Assembly (NCBI GenBank): GCA_026399015.1
Contig: JAPLRS010000009.1
Location: 1-64,000, forward strand
Origin: Methylococcales bacterium
Lineage (GTDB): Bacteria; Pseudomonadota; Gammaproteobacteria; Methylococcales; Methylomonadaceae
Length of the DNA stretch: 64,000 bases
Direction: 5' to 3'
The translations under genes were made by a program, and so were the position numbers. Positions 43,680-55,708 of this stretch are shown piece by piece (within the stretch, counting starts at the first letter, position 1; each line of letters opens with the position of its first letter). The notes under the pieces are model-generated. The model did no database searches. It was not told where the DNA came from and saw nothing but the letters and a program-made list of their open reading frames with translations.

Positions 43680-45311
43680 TTATTGAATATTATGCGGCTG
43701 AGCAGGATTTCTTATTACCGATGCAAGATTAACTGTTTTTTTGTTCTCTTTAGGAATGCTTTCAGAATTAGCTATTTCATTCTCTGTATTAGTAATATTT
43801 GCCATTAATTTAAGTTCATGACGAATTTCATCTGTGTACGTAAAAAACTCCTGTTCTAAAAATAAGTCTTCGTATGGCAGAGAAAAAAGATGATTTAAGG
43901 CATTATTAATTGCTGCCATTTCACATTGGTATAAAAATAAATATAAGTGATCATTACAATGTGTATAGATATCACCATTTCTTTTAATATTGATTAAATT
44001 TAAAATTTCTTCAATTGGCACCGCTTCATTAAGCGTAAATTTTAACAATGAAGAATTAATTTCCATTTTTTGAGCATAATCGACAAGTCCTTTGGTTTGA
44101 TTAATAAAATCATTTACCGTTAAATTGCCTTTCTCATAATTACTTAAATTTATTTGCTCTAATTCTTCAATATTATCGGGAATACTTCTAGTGAAATAAC
44201 TACCTTGTAGTGCGTAGACCATTGATATAAATTTCAAAAAATCAACTGCTTGAGGAATAATGATATTAGCACCCAGATTAACAAGTAATTTTTCATCACT
44301 ATTACGAAGCCGTTGAACCATTTCTCGCAAAATAATCTTTAATTGACGACCACCTTTCTTTCGTATTTCTAGAATATTATGTGCAATTTGCGATATTTCA
44401 ATATTTTCTGTAATGTAAATAATGATTGTAGCTACTGAATCATGGCTAATAATTTTATCTATTTCATCAAAATTACTTACAACTTGCCATTTGCGCGGGA
44501 AAATTTCATCAAATGAATTAATTGGTTTTAATACTAAAGTAGTTTCTTGACCTGTTAAAGGGGACATTAACGTTACCTGGGAGGAAGGGTTGTTATATTT
44601 ATCTACAGACAATTGAAGGTTTTCATCATCAAATTGCAGTTTTAAGGAAATGTTCGCCTGTACAGAGGCTTTAAGGTGCCAAAAAACAATGTCATATCTG
44701 ATTTCAGACTTATTGTAATCAATAACAGTTAGGCCATTAAATAAGTTGTTAAACTTAGAAAACTTTTTATTTATAACATCAGATGCCTGATCACCATAAA
44801 CTAACCATAAACAAATCTTTCTTTGACTTAAAAACCAACTTTGCCAAGACGAAAGTAAAAAAGCTAAATCCATTTCTGGCATGGACAAGAAGATGTCTTG
44901 ATATATATCGATAATAATAAGGTCATAGGCGGCGAACTTTTTACCCGCTATGTCGTGTTTTATTTTATTAAAGAAATCTTTATGTTCTTCTACATAAATA
45001 AAATTTAATGATAGTTTTTCTTCTCTGTAAGCCGCGAGTAATGTCGTTGTTTTTTCAGGAGAGATATTAAAAACATCACTTCTATCTTCAAATGATAGCA
45101 AAGCGGTCTTATTGCTTATGTTATTTAAAATCGTCTCAACAATTATTGATCTAGCCATAAGTAGACTAGGTGCTGATAAAACAAATAAGCCTGGTTTTTC
45201 AAGTGAACTAAACTTTTTATCTAAATCAATAACACCAATAGAAGAGGCAGTTGCTTCTGTTATAGCCGCATTATTTAGTGCATCATTTTTTCTAATTAGA
45301 CGTAACTTCAT
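43680..45311 (-). CDS. bcsE: BcsE, c-di-GMP-binding regulator of cellulose synthesis
   Basis: BcsE is a cytoplasmic c-di-GMP receptor needed for full cellulose production. The 543-aa product has a degenerate RecA-like N-terminal half (about 1-220) and the GIL domain (about 250-420). The I-site-like motif RNSD (RxxD, near residue 336) sits in LRNSDEKLLVNLGANIIIP, closely matching the E. coli motif region. The last 50 residues are low-complexity. It follows bcsC by 47 bp and precedes bcsF by 10 bp. Confidence 0.88.
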   Translation of the reverse strand: MKLRLIRKNDALNNAAITEATASSIGVIDLDKKFSSLEKPGLFVLSAPSLLMARSIIVETILNNISNKTALLSFEDRSDVFNISPEKTTTLLAAYREEKLSLNFIYVEEHKDFFNKIKHDIAGKKFAAYDLIIIDIYQDIFLSMPEMDLAFLLSSWQSWFLSQRKICLWLVYGDQASDVINKKFSKFNNLFNGLTVIDYNKSEIRYDIVFWHLKASVQANISLKLQFDDENLQLSVDKYNNPSSQVTLMSPLTGQETTLVLKPINSFDEIFPRKWQVVSNFDEIDKIISHDSVATIIIYITENIEISQIAHNILEIRKKGGRQLKIILREMVQRLRNSDEKLLVNLGANIIIPQAVDFLKFISMVYALQGSYFTRSIPDNIEELEQINLSNYEKGNLTVNDFINQTKGLVDYAQKMEINSSLLKFTLNEAVPIEEILNLINIKRNGDIYTHCNDHLYLFLYQCEMAAINNALNHLFSLPYEDLFLEQEFFTYTDEIRHELKLMANITNTENEIANSESIPKENKKTVNLASVIRNPAQPHNIQ

Positions 45312-45358
45312 TCTATAGAATCTCAGGATGGTTTGTATTCAATAAAAGAATATTGTAC

Positions 45359-48300
45359 TTAATAATCGGCATAATCAACTAAGGTATTTGGAACTTTTGG
45401 TGGTGTATCTATTGAGTCCCAATGTTCATTAAAATCATATTTTAAGTATAAGCCAATGTTACTAGGGTTATAAAATAGGGTTCTTTGAATTTGCGCCCTA
45501 GCTCCGATCGACCAATGATCAGTTATACGTTTTTCAACAATAGCAGCAACACCGTATGTAAATGCATAAGTACTAGTTCCTTTATACACAGATGACAATC
45601 CATTGTCACTAGCTTGACTCTGATAATTTGAATTGTTTGGATAATATAAAGAGTCTTCTAGCTTTGAGTATGAATAAGACCCCGATAATCTAACGGAATA
45701 AGCCCAAGTATCGTATCTGCCAAATACAGTTAATGGTAATGTAAGTGAAGCATAAGCCTGAGGGCTGAAGTAACCACCGTTACCATAGCTAAATTCATTT
45801 TGATTATTCGTATAGTGCATGGCTAAAGTATTTAGCCCCAAGTCAATATTTGCTATATTTCGAGGATCCTTCCAAACTGCCCCGTAAATGCCAATTTGGC
45901 CTTGAATTTTGTCATTATTTTTTAGATTCTCTCCGTCAATAGACTGATATTGCCAATTTGACCACACACCAACAGGAGAGCCATTATCAAAACCTAAGCT
46001 TACACCTACACCTGACTGTGTAGCTCCGCCCCAAACATTTTTAGTATAGGGATCGGAGAGTCCAGCATAAGATAAAACAGTATTTCTTACTGGTCTACGA
46101 GAAGCATTTACAGCCCATGAAAAGGCATTAACATCACCATCAATTCTTAAACCACCGACAAAGTTGGATACTAAGAAATTATCAGGTGTTCTTCCGATAT
46201 CAGCCACCCAATGGTTTCCCATCCAGCCCACATTATAACCAACGCCAGTCGTCGTCGGGGTCGAAAAATTCTGTCCGTTGTAGTGTAATTGAGAGGTACC
46301 ATAATCTTTAGCATAAATATTTTGATTAGCGCCCTCAAGTGAAACCGGATTAACTCTAAAAACGGCAAAGCCTAGTTTATCAACAGGCACTTTCGCATCA
46401 ATAGATGCGCCAACAGAATTAGTATTAGTACCAAAACGATAATCTGGAAAAAATGTCACATAACCATCTGACTTTTTGCGCAATTCGTCAATATCTGATT
46501 TCACATTTTTAGCTAACCAATCACCACTAGTATTTTGATATAACCATTTTTTATCAGCGTTAGACAAGGCTATAGTTGAGGGTAGGGAAGTTGATAGATT
46601 TTCTTTTGGATTATTTTTTTCTTTATTGATTTGTAAAGCGGCATAACTCAATTGTTCAGCTAATTCCCATTTTTTAATGGCTAATGCTGATTGAGACGCC
46701 GTATATAAAGCACGATCTTCAGATGTTTTATCATTTACAAGATCATACATTGCCCTTTCTGCTTGATCATATTGCTCCAAGTTAACAAGCAGTTGAATTC
46801 TTTTTACTTTTGGATAGTCTGAATATTGCTCTTGCATCACTAATTGCTCAACATGCATATCTACCCAACGATGAATTAATTGATCAACTTTGTATGTTTG
46901 ATCATTCCGTTTATCTGTAGCAGAAACTTTGTTTGATGAGTCAATGTCGAATTGAGTTAATACGCTAAAATCAAACGTATTTGATTCTTTAAATATGGAG
47001 ATGAATAATGGATCGTTTTTTAAGACACTAACATACAGATTTTTAGCTTCAACAATATTTCCTTTTGCAAATTGCTCTTTCGCTTTGTTAGTCTTGTAAT
47101 CAAAAATAATTTGATAATATTGCTCAATTTGTTCTACCGAAGCAAGTTTTAGGTTTATCCCTTCGTCTACCTTGGCAAGATTGCTAAAGTCTTTAAGCTT
47201 AATTAATAACCTTGCATAATCTAATTGCAGGGAAATCGGCCATTTATTACTGTACTTTAATTGATTAACAATTTTTCTTGTATGCTCATGTACATCAATG
47301 TCATATAAATTATTGGCTATCTTGATTAGTAAGATTGGATTATTTTCAGCGTTATCTTCCATCACACTTAAATAGTTTATTGCTTTTTCCCTATCTTGTT
47401 TCAATAAACCTTCAAAGTGATCAAATTGATAATTCATTGATAATCTTTGTTGTGCCTCAATCATTCCGATTGTTCTTTTTTCAGGATCTATTTTATTTAT
47501 TTCATCAAGAGCAGCAATCAAGCGACCATTTTTTGATAAATAAAGTGCATAGGCATAACTAATCTCATCAGAGGACTTATTATTAGCCAAAAAAAGATTA
47601 ACAAATTGATTTGCTTCATTTTGTCTATTTAATTGATTTAGAACATTAGCAATTCTGAATGTTAACCAAGGATTTTGAGTTTTAAGATTATGATTGCTCT
47701 TCGATAAACTTAGATCGAATGGAGATATGGGAGACTCAGTTTTCTCAGATTCTTTAACTTCAATTGCAGAGCCTTTAGCACCTAATAGGGTATTAATAAT
47801 ACTTGTTGCTGTTTGTGTATCATGGTTTTGTAATGCAGATTCTGCATTAGTTAAACTAGTTGCTAATTTTTTATCGGCTAAGTAACTTGAAATAACAGAA
47901 ATTTGTTCTATATCAAAAGTACTGGCTAATATATATGCTTGATCTTCGTTATTATTATCAAATAATAAATCTAATTTACCGACTAATGCCTGATAGTTTG
48001 TCTTATCAATTTCTAGTGCTTTAGTAAAATACTGATCCGCTTTAATTAAATATTCATCAGTCTTAACTAAGTTTTCTTTTGAATTAGTGTTGCTAATACC
48101 CTGATTATCTGCGGAATCATTAAGCGCTGTTGTATTAAATGACGGTTTTTCTGTGCCGCCTAACACTAACTGTTCTTTAGTTTTCTCTGAATTTACTGAA
48201 GATCTTGCAAGTTTAATATAAAGTTTTGCAATCGCGATATAGGGAGTAATTTCTTTAGGATTCTTTGCTATAGCAATATGATACAAATCAATAGCCGCTA

Positions 48301-49423
48301 TAGGATTTTTTTCACTTAACTTGTCAGCGTTATCCAATTCTATTGAAAATTGTGCAGATGAAATTAAACTATCCCAATCAATAGGTGAGCCTTTAGATAA
48401 CCTTAAGGCTTTACCCCTAGTAAAAATATCCAGTGCTTCTGTGTATTTAGCTTGACCTAGTTTAGTTCTACCTAAACCTAAAAACACTTGAGGTTGAATA
48501 GGATGATAACGCTTAGCAGTTAAAAAACTTTGTTCAGCTAAGTCGTATTCCGATTCGTCCAAATAACTAAAGCCTTTAATTAAAGCTTGGTAACCTGGTT
48601 CGTTAATTTTTTTGTTATATGCAGCCAAAGTTAGTTTTAAAACATTAGTTTTAGCTTTAACATTTGCGTCATAGGGATAAGCGCTAGTTAGTCTGTCAAT
48701 ATCTGTAGACTTTAAATCTTCAATAGGTGAATCTTCTAAAACTTTAAGCCATGAAGCCGCAGTATCTGGGTTATAAGGTTCTGACTGTGATAATTGTTCA
48801 AATAAAGTAAGAGAATTTTTTAGATCAACTGCGTTATTAGCAATTAAATTAGCGTAAGTTAATTTGTATTCTTTAATGTAGGGGAACTCAACTAAGCGTT
48901 CTTTAAGAATTTTTTTAGCTTTAGCATTATCTTGTGGCGTATTGAAGCTTAGTAAATTAATATATTCAACATCTAAAGCAACGGATGGCATTCCATAGGG
49001 AAATAACTCTTGATATAAAGCAATTGCCTCCGCTCTACGTTGATTTCCAGACAAAAATCGAGCTTGTTGCAGTTTTAATTTATCTGTGCTGTAGGCAGAG
49101 TAAAGGCTATTTATTTGTTTTAAGCGAGGATCATTAGGAAATTTTGTTTCAATATTTAAGATGTTTGTCTTAGCATCATCCAATTCACCCTTAAGTATAT
49201 TGATCTGAGCCTGCAAATAGAGTACTTCTATACTTTCAGAATCAATTGAAAGCCAGTGTTCTAAAGCAGATTCAGCAATATCGAATCTATTATTGCTCTC
49301 AGCTAATAATATCTGCTGCCTTAAGAATTGTATTTCGTTAACAGATTCAGCATTAACATTAAAACTTACGTTTGCCATGATCAAACTAAACGTTAGTAAT
49401 TTAATCTTTTTTTTACGTGGCAT
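45359..49423 (-). CDS. bcsC: cellulose synthase subunit C, TPR protein with outer-membrane beta barrel
   Basis: BcsC exports the glucan across the periplasm and outer membrane. The 1354-aa product has a signal peptide (MPRKKKIKLLTFSLIMANVS, cleavage near NA), a long TPR superhelix (about 30-960) and a C-terminal barrel (about 1000-1354) with repeats of aromatic-rich strands ending YLKYDFNEHWDS. It is some 200 residues longer than the E. coli form (1157 aa), mostly in the TPR part. It is the first gene of the operon here, whereas in E. coli it is the last. asd lies 191 bp upstream on the same strand. Confidence 0.92.
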   Translation of the reverse strand: MPRKKKIKLLTFSLIMANVSFNVNAESVNEIQFLRQQILLAESNNRFDIAESALEHWLSIDSESIEVLYLQAQINILKGELDDAKTNILNIETKFPNDPRLKQINSLYSAYSTDKLKLQQARFLSGNQRRAEAIALYQELFPYGMPSVALDVEYINLLSFNTPQDNAKAKKILKERLVEFPYIKEYKLTYANLIANNAVDLKNSLTLFEQLSQSEPYNPDTAASWLKVLEDSPIEDLKSTDIDRLTSAYPYDANVKAKTNVLKLTLAAYNKKINEPGYQALIKGFSYLDESEYDLAEQSFLTAKRYHPIQPQVFLGLGRTKLGQAKYTEALDIFTRGKALRLSKGSPIDWDSLISSAQFSIELDNADKLSEKNPIAAIDLYHIAIAKNPKEITPYIAIAKLYIKLARSSVNSEKTKEQLVLGGTEKPSFNTTALNDSADNQGISNTNSKENLVKTDEYLIKADQYFTKALEIDKTNYQALVGKLDLLFDNNNEDQAYILASTFDIEQISVISSYLADKKLATSLTNAESALQNHDTQTATSIINTLLGAKGSAIEVKESEKTESPISPFDLSLSKSNHNLKTQNPWLTFRIANVLNQLNRQNEANQFVNLFLANNKSSDEISYAYALYLSKNGRLIAALDEINKIDPEKRTIGMIEAQQRLSMNYQFDHFEGLLKQDREKAINYLSVMEDNAENNPILLIKIANNLYDIDVHEHTRKIVNQLKYSNKWPISLQLDYARLLIKLKDFSNLAKVDEGINLKLASVEQIEQYYQIIFDYKTNKAKEQFAKGNIVEAKNLYVSVLKNDPLFISIFKESNTFDFSVLTQFDIDSSNKVSATDKRNDQTYKVDQLIHRWVDMHVEQLVMQEQYSDYPKVKRIQLLVNLEQYDQAERAMYDLVNDKTSEDRALYTASQSALAIKKWELAEQLSYAALQINKEKNNPKENLSTSLPSTIALSNADKKWLYQNTSGDWLAKNVKSDIDELRKKSDGYVTFFPDYRFGTNTNSVGASIDAKVPVDKLGFAVFRVNPVSLEGANQNIYAKDYGTSQLHYNGQNFSTPTTTGVGYNVGWMGNHWVADIGRTPDNFLVSNFVGGLRIDGDVNAFSWAVNASRRPVRNTVLSYAGLSDPYTKNVWGGATQSGVGVSLGFDNGSPVGVWSNWQYQSIDGENLKNNDKIQGQIGIYGAVWKDPRNIANIDLGLNTLAMHYTNNQNEFSYGNGGYFSPQAYASLTLPLTVFGRYDTWAYSVRLSGSYSYSKLEDSLYYPNNSNYQSQASDNGLSSVYKGTSTYAFTYGVAAIVEKRITDHWSIGARAQIQRTLFYNPSNIGLYLKYDFNEHWDSIDTPPKVPNTLVDYADY

Positions 49424-49614
49424 TTACAATAAATCCTTTTTTTTGCCCTGATGAATTGGTTTTATAACGATATTCATAACTAGGAATGGTTTTTTCAATT
49501 AACAAAAAACAACAATTTATTCGTAATCTAACTAGATAGAATGTATTTGTCAATTTAAAAAAACCATTTCAGATCAATACTAACTTAAAAATATTAAAAC
49601 ATAGGGTAGATTAC

Positions 49615-50637
49615 TTAAATATAATCTTTAATTAATAATTCTGCAATTTGCACACTATTAAGTGCCGCCCCTTTTCTAACATTATCGCCGACCACCCATA
49701 AATCAATACCTTGAGGGTGCGAAATATCTTCTCTAATCCGACCAACAAAGACATCATCATTTCCAGATGAATCCGTTACAGCAGTTGGATATCCACCATC
49801 AACACGCTCATCAACAACAGTAACCCCTGGTGCATTACTTAATAGTTTTTTAACATTATCCGCTGTTATTTTATCGATAGTTTCAATGTGTACAGCTTCT
49901 GAATGTCCATAGAAAACAGGAACACGTACCGCAGTCGCATTCACCTTAATATTTGCATCACCCAAAATCTTTTGGGTTTCCCACACCATTTTCATTTCTT
50001 CTTTAGTGTAGCCATTGTCCATAAAGACATCAATTTGAGGTAAAACATTAAAGGCTATTTGTTTAGGATAAACTTTTGGCGTAACAGGTTGTAAATTTAA
50101 TAAATTCATTGTTTGTTTACCCAATTCCTCAATCGCTTCTTTACCAGTGCCTGATACAGCTTGGTAAGTACAAACGTTAATACGACTAATTCCAACCGCG
50201 TCATAAATCGGTTTAAGCGCGACTAACATTTGAATGGTTGAGCAATTTGGATTCGCTATAATGCCTCTGTTAACATAATCCGCTACTTTATCGGGATTAA
50301 CTTCAGGGACGATTAATGGAATGTCATCATCGTATCTAAATTGAGAGGTGTTATCGATCACTACACAACCAGCCGCCGCTGCAATAGGGGCATAAATTTC
50401 TGAAATAGAAGCGCCAGGTGAAAACAAGCCGATTTGAGCTTTTGAAAAATCAAAGGTGGCTAAATCTTCAACTTTTAATGAACCACCTTTAAAAGGAATA
50501 CGCTTTCCAACCGAATTACTACTGGCTAAGGCATATACTTCACCTACAGGAAAGTTACGCTCTTCTAAAATAGATAGCATTGCTTCACCTACAGCACCCG
50601 TAGCGCCAACCACGGCTACGTTATATACTTTACTCAT
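49615..50637 (-). CDS. asd: aspartate-semialdehyde dehydrogenase
   Basis: Asd reduces aspartyl phosphate to the semialdehyde on the route to Lys, Met, Thr and diaminopimelate. The 340-aa product has the NADP-binding AVVGATGAVGEAMLSIL, FSPGASIS, the active-site Cys in NPNCSTIQML (about residue 130), CTYQAVSGTGKEAIEEL and PVFYGHSEAVHIE. It belongs to the bacterial type with the active-site signature NPNCSTIQ. The start has GGATAT upstream, and an adk terminator lies just before the gene. Confidence 0.96.
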   Translation of the reverse strand: MSKVYNVAVVGATGAVGEAMLSILEERNFPVGEVYALASSNSVGKRIPFKGGSLKVEDLATFDFSKAQIGLFSPGASISEIYAPIAAAAGCVVIDNTSQFRYDDDIPLIVPEVNPDKVADYVNRGIIANPNCSTIQMLVALKPIYDAVGISRINVCTYQAVSGTGKEAIEELGKQTMNLLNLQPVTPKVYPKQIAFNVLPQIDVFMDNGYTKEEMKMVWETQKILGDANIKVNATAVRVPVFYGHSEAVHIETIDKITADNVKKLLSNAPGVTVVDERVDGGYPTAVTDSSGNDDVFVGRIREDISHPQGIDLWVVGDNVRKGAALNSVQIAELLIKDYI

Positions 50638-50655
50638 TGATTTAATATCCTTAAA

Positions 50656-50682
50656 TTAAAAACGAGACCCAAAGGTCTCGTT
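50656..50682 (-). terminator. terminator after adk
   Basis: AACGAGACC and GGTCTCGTT form a perfect 9-bp stem with a 4-nt loop. On the minus strand it is followed by TTTTTAATTT. It lies between adk and asd, so the two genes are separate units. Confidence 0.85.
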
Positions 50683-50714
50683 AACTGTTTAACTTCAATA
50701 GACTTATTGACGTC

Positions 50715-51356
<642 letters not shown>

Positions 51357-51611
51357 TTAACTCCAATGGCTAACGCTTATGTAGAATTGCACTTAATAAC
51401 GTTAAGTTATATCGATGCATAAAGATAAATTACTCTTAATTAGAGTCTTATTTGCGTATATTTTATAACACAACACGCTTAATCTCTTGTAAAAATACGT
51501 TTACCTGCTTATTCTATTAAAAAATTTTTAATCATTAGCTGTTAATAAGGTTGATAAGATAAAAATTACAGATAAGAAATTTACTCTTCTAATTAAATTG
51601 GATACCCATAA

Positions 51612-54440
51612 ATGAGTAACCTGATTAAACTTTTTCAAGATTCATCATCTCTGCAAGGCAGTAATGCTAGTTACATTGAAAGCTTATACGAACAATATTT
51701 AGACGACCCAGAATCTGTAGAACTGAGTTGGCAAAAACAATTTAAAGAAATTCAGCAGGGCACTGCTTATGAAACTGCTCATAGTCTTGTAGTCGAAAGG
51801 TTTGCCGAACTCGCTACCCAATCTCATCGCCGCTTAGCGCAACTTCAGGGCTTTACAGAGGAAAGTGTTAAGAAACAAGCCGCTGTTTCACGCTTAATCA
51901 ATCATTATCGTGTGCGTGGACATCAAATTGCTAATAGCAACCCACTTGGTAAAGGTACGCAAGCAGCCACTGATATGGATCCTTCTTACTACGGTTTAAC
52001 CGAGTTAGATATGGATACCTTATTTGACACCGGCGCAATACAAGGTGGTGTTGATAGATTGCCTTTACGCAACATTATCGAAAATTTAAGAGCTATTTAT
52101 TGTGCGAGTATTGGCTCAGAGTTTATGCATATTGTTGATACCCAAACTAGACGCTGGTTAATCAATCGTTTAGAAACAACTAAAGCAAAAGTAAATCTTA
52201 ATCCTGAACAAAAACATGAAATACTAAAACTGCTTACCGCAGCTGAGGGCATTGAAAGCCACCTACATCATCGCTTTGTAGGTCAAAAACGCTTTTCACT
52301 TGAAGGTGGCGAATCCTTAATTCCTATTCTAGATGAATTGATTCAAGTTTCAGGACATAAAGGTGTTAAAGAAATCGTTATTGGTATGGCGCATCGCGGC
52401 CGCTTAAATGTATTGGTTAATATTTTAGGTAAAAGCCCAGCCAGTTTATTCGACGAGTTTGCCGGTACGTCATCCTTACTACCCGGGGCGCGTTCTGGTG
52501 ATGTTAAGTATCACATGGGATTTTCATCAAACTTAAAAACACCGGGTGGCCCAGTGCATGTCACCTTGGCATTTAATCCATCGCATTTAGAAATCATTAA
52601 CCCCGTTGTCGAAGGTTCGGTTAGAGCAAGGCAAGATAGAGCTGGAGAAGAAGGTATCAGCAGCGTAATACCGGTATTAATACATGGTGATGCAGCTTTC
52701 TCTGGACAAGGTATTGTCATGGAGACTTTAAACATGTCCCAAACTCGGGCTTTTAATACCGGTGGCACCGTTCATATCGTAATAAATAATCAGATTGGTT
52801 TTACAACCAGCAACCCTTTAGATGCTAGATCTACATTGTATTGTACAGATGTGGCTAGTATGATTCAGGCCCCTGTATTTCATGTAAATGGGGATGATCC
52901 TGAAGCCGTTATTTTTGTAACTCGACTCGCTTTAGATTACAGAATGACCTTTAATAAAGATGTGGTAATCGATTTAGTTTGCTATAGACGTTTAGGTCAT
53001 AACGAAGCCGATGAGCCGGCCGCAACTCAACCGGTGATGTACAAAAAAATTCGTAATCATAAAACGACGCGTAAGCTGTATTCTGAAAAACTAATACATG
53101 AGCAGGTACTTAGTCCAAGCGACTCCGTTAAAATGGAGCAAGACTATCAAAAATTATTAGAAGCAGGAGAGGTGGTCTCCCGACCGATCTTAAAAAATCC
53201 TGAGTATTCATATACAAACCAATGGTTTAAATTTTTAAATACCAGTTGGGACACCCCAGGTAATACAGCTATTTCCATTGATTATTTGCGTTTTTGCAAC
53301 GATAGAATGCAACGCTTACCCGCAGGATTTGAGTTACATCCTAGGGTTGCTAAAGTGATGGAAAATCGTCGAAAAATGGCGGCAGGTGCTTTGCCGTTAG
53401 ACTGGGGGTTTGCAGAAAATCTAGCCTACGCCAGTTTATTATTAGAAAAACATCCGATAAGAATTACCGGTCAAGATGTGGGTAGAGGTACTTTCGTTCA
53501 TAGACATGCAGTGTTGCATAATCAACTTAATAATAAGACCTATACGCCTTTAAAACATTTAGATAAAGATCAGGGTAGCGCACTTATATTTGATTCATTA
53601 CTCTCAGAAGCGGGAGTACTTGGTTTTGAATATGGTTACAGTACAACTACACCCAATACATTGGTTATATGGGAAGCTCAATTTGGTGATTTTGCTAACG
53701 GCGCACAAGTTGTAATCGATCAATTTATCAGTTCAGGTGAAACTAAATGGGGCCGGCTTTGTGGTTTAGTTATGTTACTACCTCATGGATATGAAGGGCA
53801 GGGGCCAGAACATTCTTCCGCTCGTTTAGAACGATATTTGCAACTTTGTGCAGAACATAATATTCAGGTTTGTAACCCTACAAATCCAGCCCAAATATTT
53901 CATTTATTGCGTAGGCAGATTATTCGGCCTTATCGTAAACCGCTAGTCATCATGAGCCCTAAAAGCTTGTTAAGACATAAATTGGCGGTTTCTTCTTTAG
54001 AAGATTTAACAACAGGGCATTTTCAAGAAGTTATTGGTGAGCAAGAAAAAGTAGATGCTAAAAAGATTACCCGTTTTATTCTCTGTGCCGGTAAAGTTTA
54101 TTATGATTTGCTAGAAGCGCGTAATCAAGACAAATTAGAGCATGTCGTTATCGTGCGTTTAGAGCAACTTTATCCTTTTCCTGATAAATTATTACGCCAA
54201 GAGTTCGCTAAATATCCAAAATTAAAAGAGTTCATTTGGTGTCAAGAAGAGCCAAAAAATCAAGGTGCTTGGTATCAATCCAAACATCATTTTACAGATA
54301 ATGTTCCTGCCAATGTCAGTGTAAGTTATGCGGGGCGTGATGCTTCTGCAGCGCCTTCAGTAGGAAAGTTTCATGTACACATAGAACAACAAAAAGCTGT
54401 CGTTCAATCAGCCTTATACGGCAATACTTTAGGAAATTAA
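51612..54440 (+). CDS. sucA: 2-oxoglutarate dehydrogenase E1 component
   Basis: SucA is the thiamine-diphosphate E1 of the 2-oxoglutarate dehydrogenase complex. The 942-aa product has the N-terminal E2-binding start ([20 protein letters not shown]), [10 protein letters not shown], the ThDP/Mg site [10 protein letters not shown] with [22 protein letters not shown], and the C-terminal half [18 protein letters not shown] and [15 protein letters not shown]. The length is normal. sucB starts one base after the stop. Confidence 0.97.
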   Translation: MSNLIKLFQDSSSLQGSNASYIESLYEQYLDDPESVELSWQKQFKEIQQGTAYETAHSLVVERFAELATQSHRRLAQLQGFTEESVKKQAAVSRLINHYRVRGHQIANSNPLGKGTQAATDMDPSYYGLTELDMDTLFDTGAIQGGVDRLPLRNIIENLRAIYCASIGSEFMHIVDTQTRRWLINRLETTKAKVNLNPEQKHEILKLLTAAEGIESHLHHRFVGQKRFSLEGGESLIPILDELIQVSGHKGVKEIVIGMAHRGRLNVLVNILGKSPASLFDEFAGTSSLLPGARSGDVKYHMGFSSNLKTPGGPVHVTLAFNPSHLEIINPVVEGSVRARQDRAGEEGISSVIPVLIHGDAAFSGQGIVMETLNMSQTRAFNTGGTVHIVINNQIGFTTSNPLDARSTLYCTDVASMIQAPVFHVNGDDPEAVIFVTRLALDYRMTFNKDVVIDLVCYRRLGHNEADEPAATQPVMYKKIRNHKTTRKLYSEKLIHEQVLSPSDSVKMEQDYQKLLEAGEVVSRPILKNPEYSYTNQWFKFLNTSWDTPGNTAISIDYLRFCNDRMQRLPAGFELHPRVAKVMENRRKMAAGALPLDWGFAENLAYASLLLEKHPIRITGQDVGRGTFVHRHAVLHNQLNNKTYTPLKHLDKDQGSALIFDSLLSEAGVLGFEYGYSTTTPNTLVIWEAQFGDFANGAQVVIDQFISSGETKWGRLCGLVMLLPHGYEGQGPEHSSARLERYLQLCAEHNIQVCNPTNPAQIFHLLRRQIIRPYRKPLVIMSPKSLLRHKLAVSSLEDLTTGHFQEVIGEQEKVDAKKITRFILCAGKVYYDLLEARNQDKLEHVVIVRLEQLYPFPDKLLRQEFAKYPKLKEFIWCQEEPKNQGAWYQSKHHFTDNVPANVSVSYAGRDASAAPSVGKFHVHIEQQKAVVQSALYGNTLGN

Positions 54441-54441
54441 T

Positions 54442-55704
54442 ATGAGCATCGAAGTACTAGTCCCCAACTTACCAGAATCTGTATCAGACGCGACTTTAAT
54501 TAACTGGCAAAAAAAAGCTGGTGATTTTGTCAATAAAAACGAACACTTAGTTGACCTAGAAACTGACAAAGTGGTCTTAGAAGTGACAGCAACTGAATCT
54601 GGGGTCTTAAGTCAAATTTTGAAAGAAAATGGGACAATCGTAACCAGCGGAGAAGTTCTAGCTATCATTCAATTAAAATCTGCTGAAGAATCAACGCCTA
54701 TCGAGCCTATCGTCAACCAAACGCCAGTACACAAAAATGATGATGACATACCGTTAAGTCCATCAGTAAGACGCTTAATTCACGAAAATAATTTAGATCC
54801 CACGCAAATTAATGGCTCAGGTAAAAGCGGTCGCCTAACTAAAGCTGATGTGCTTGAACACCTTAATCAATCAGAGACTAGCACTGTTACTGTGCAAACA
54901 CCCGTCGCAGAGTCTCCTAAAATAGTTACAGCGAGTCATACCCCCATCCAAGCTACTGAAACAACCTTTAGTAATGCGACTGACGTACCAAGAACTGCTG
55001 GCATTAGGCCAGAACAACGCGTACCTATGACTCGCTTAAGAGCTAAAGTGGCTGAAAGGTTGTTACAAGCACAACAAAATGCCGCCATGTTAACGACGTT
55101 TAATGAAGTTAACATGCAAAGCGTCATTGATTTACGCAATCAATATAAAGATCGTTTTGATAAAAAACACGGTGTAAAGCTTGGCTTCATGTCGTTTTTT
55201 GTAAAAGCTTCTATCGAAGCTTTAAAACACTTTCCAGCTATTAATGCCTCAATTGACGGTAGTGACATTATTTATCACGGTTATTATGATTTAGGTATTG
55301 CCGTTAGTACACCACGCGGTTTAATCGTCCCGGTTTTACATGATGCGGATCAATTGGACTTTGCCGGTATCGAAAAAAGCATCGCTAATTATGGTGAAAA
55401 AGCTAGGTCAGGTACCTTAAGCTATGAAGATTTACAAGGTGGCACCTTTACTATTACAAATGGTGGTGTGTTTGGCTCCATGTTATCTACACCAATTCTT
55501 AACCCACCTCAATGTGCAATTTTAGGTATGCACGCCATAAAAGAACGCCCAGTTGTTGAAAATGGTCAAATTGTAATTAGACCTATTATGTATTTAGCGC
55601 TGTCTTATGACCACCGTTTGGTTGATGGTCGTGAGGCCGTCCAGTTTTTAGTAACCATCAAAGAATGTCTTGAATCGCCAGCCCATTTATTACTAAATAT
55701 CTAA
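54442..55704 (+). CDS. sucB: dihydrolipoamide succinyltransferase (E2)
   Basis: SucB moves the succinyl group from lipoyl-lysine to CoA. The 420-aa product has one lipoyl domain (about 1-78) with the lipoylation site [10 protein letters not shown], a peripheral-subunit-binding domain (about 108-145: [28 protein letters not shown]) that should hold E3, a linker, and the catalytic domain (about 190-420) with [13 protein letters not shown] carrying the active His and Asp. It is joined to sucA by one base and is followed 4 bp later by the Lpd-like gene. Confidence 0.97.
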   Translation: MSIEVLVPNLPESVSDATLINWQKKAGDFVNKNEHLVDLETDKVVLEVTATESGVLSQILKENGTIVTSGEVLAIIQLKSAEESTPIEPIVNQTPVHKNDDDIPLSPSVRRLIHENNLDPTQINGSGKSGRLTKADVLEHLNQSETSTVTVQTPVAESPKIVTASHTPIQATETTFSNATDVPRTAGIRPEQRVPMTRLRAKVAERLLQAQQNAAMLTTFNEVNMQSVIDLRNQYKDRFDKKHGVKLGFMSFFVKASIEALKHFPAINASIDGSDIIYHGYYDLGIAVSTPRGLIVPVLHDADQLDFAGIEKSIANYGEKARSGTLSYEDLQGGTFTITNGGVFGSMLSTPILNPPQCAILGMHAIKERPVVENGQIVIRPIMYLALSYDHRLVDGREAVQFLVTIKECLESPAHLLLNI

Positions 55705-55708
55705 TATT

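Noticed and set aside
43506..43808. 100-codon plus-strand frame opposite bcsF and the end of bcsE
   Set aside because: It is antisense to the well-supported bcsF and bcsE frames and has no ribosome site.
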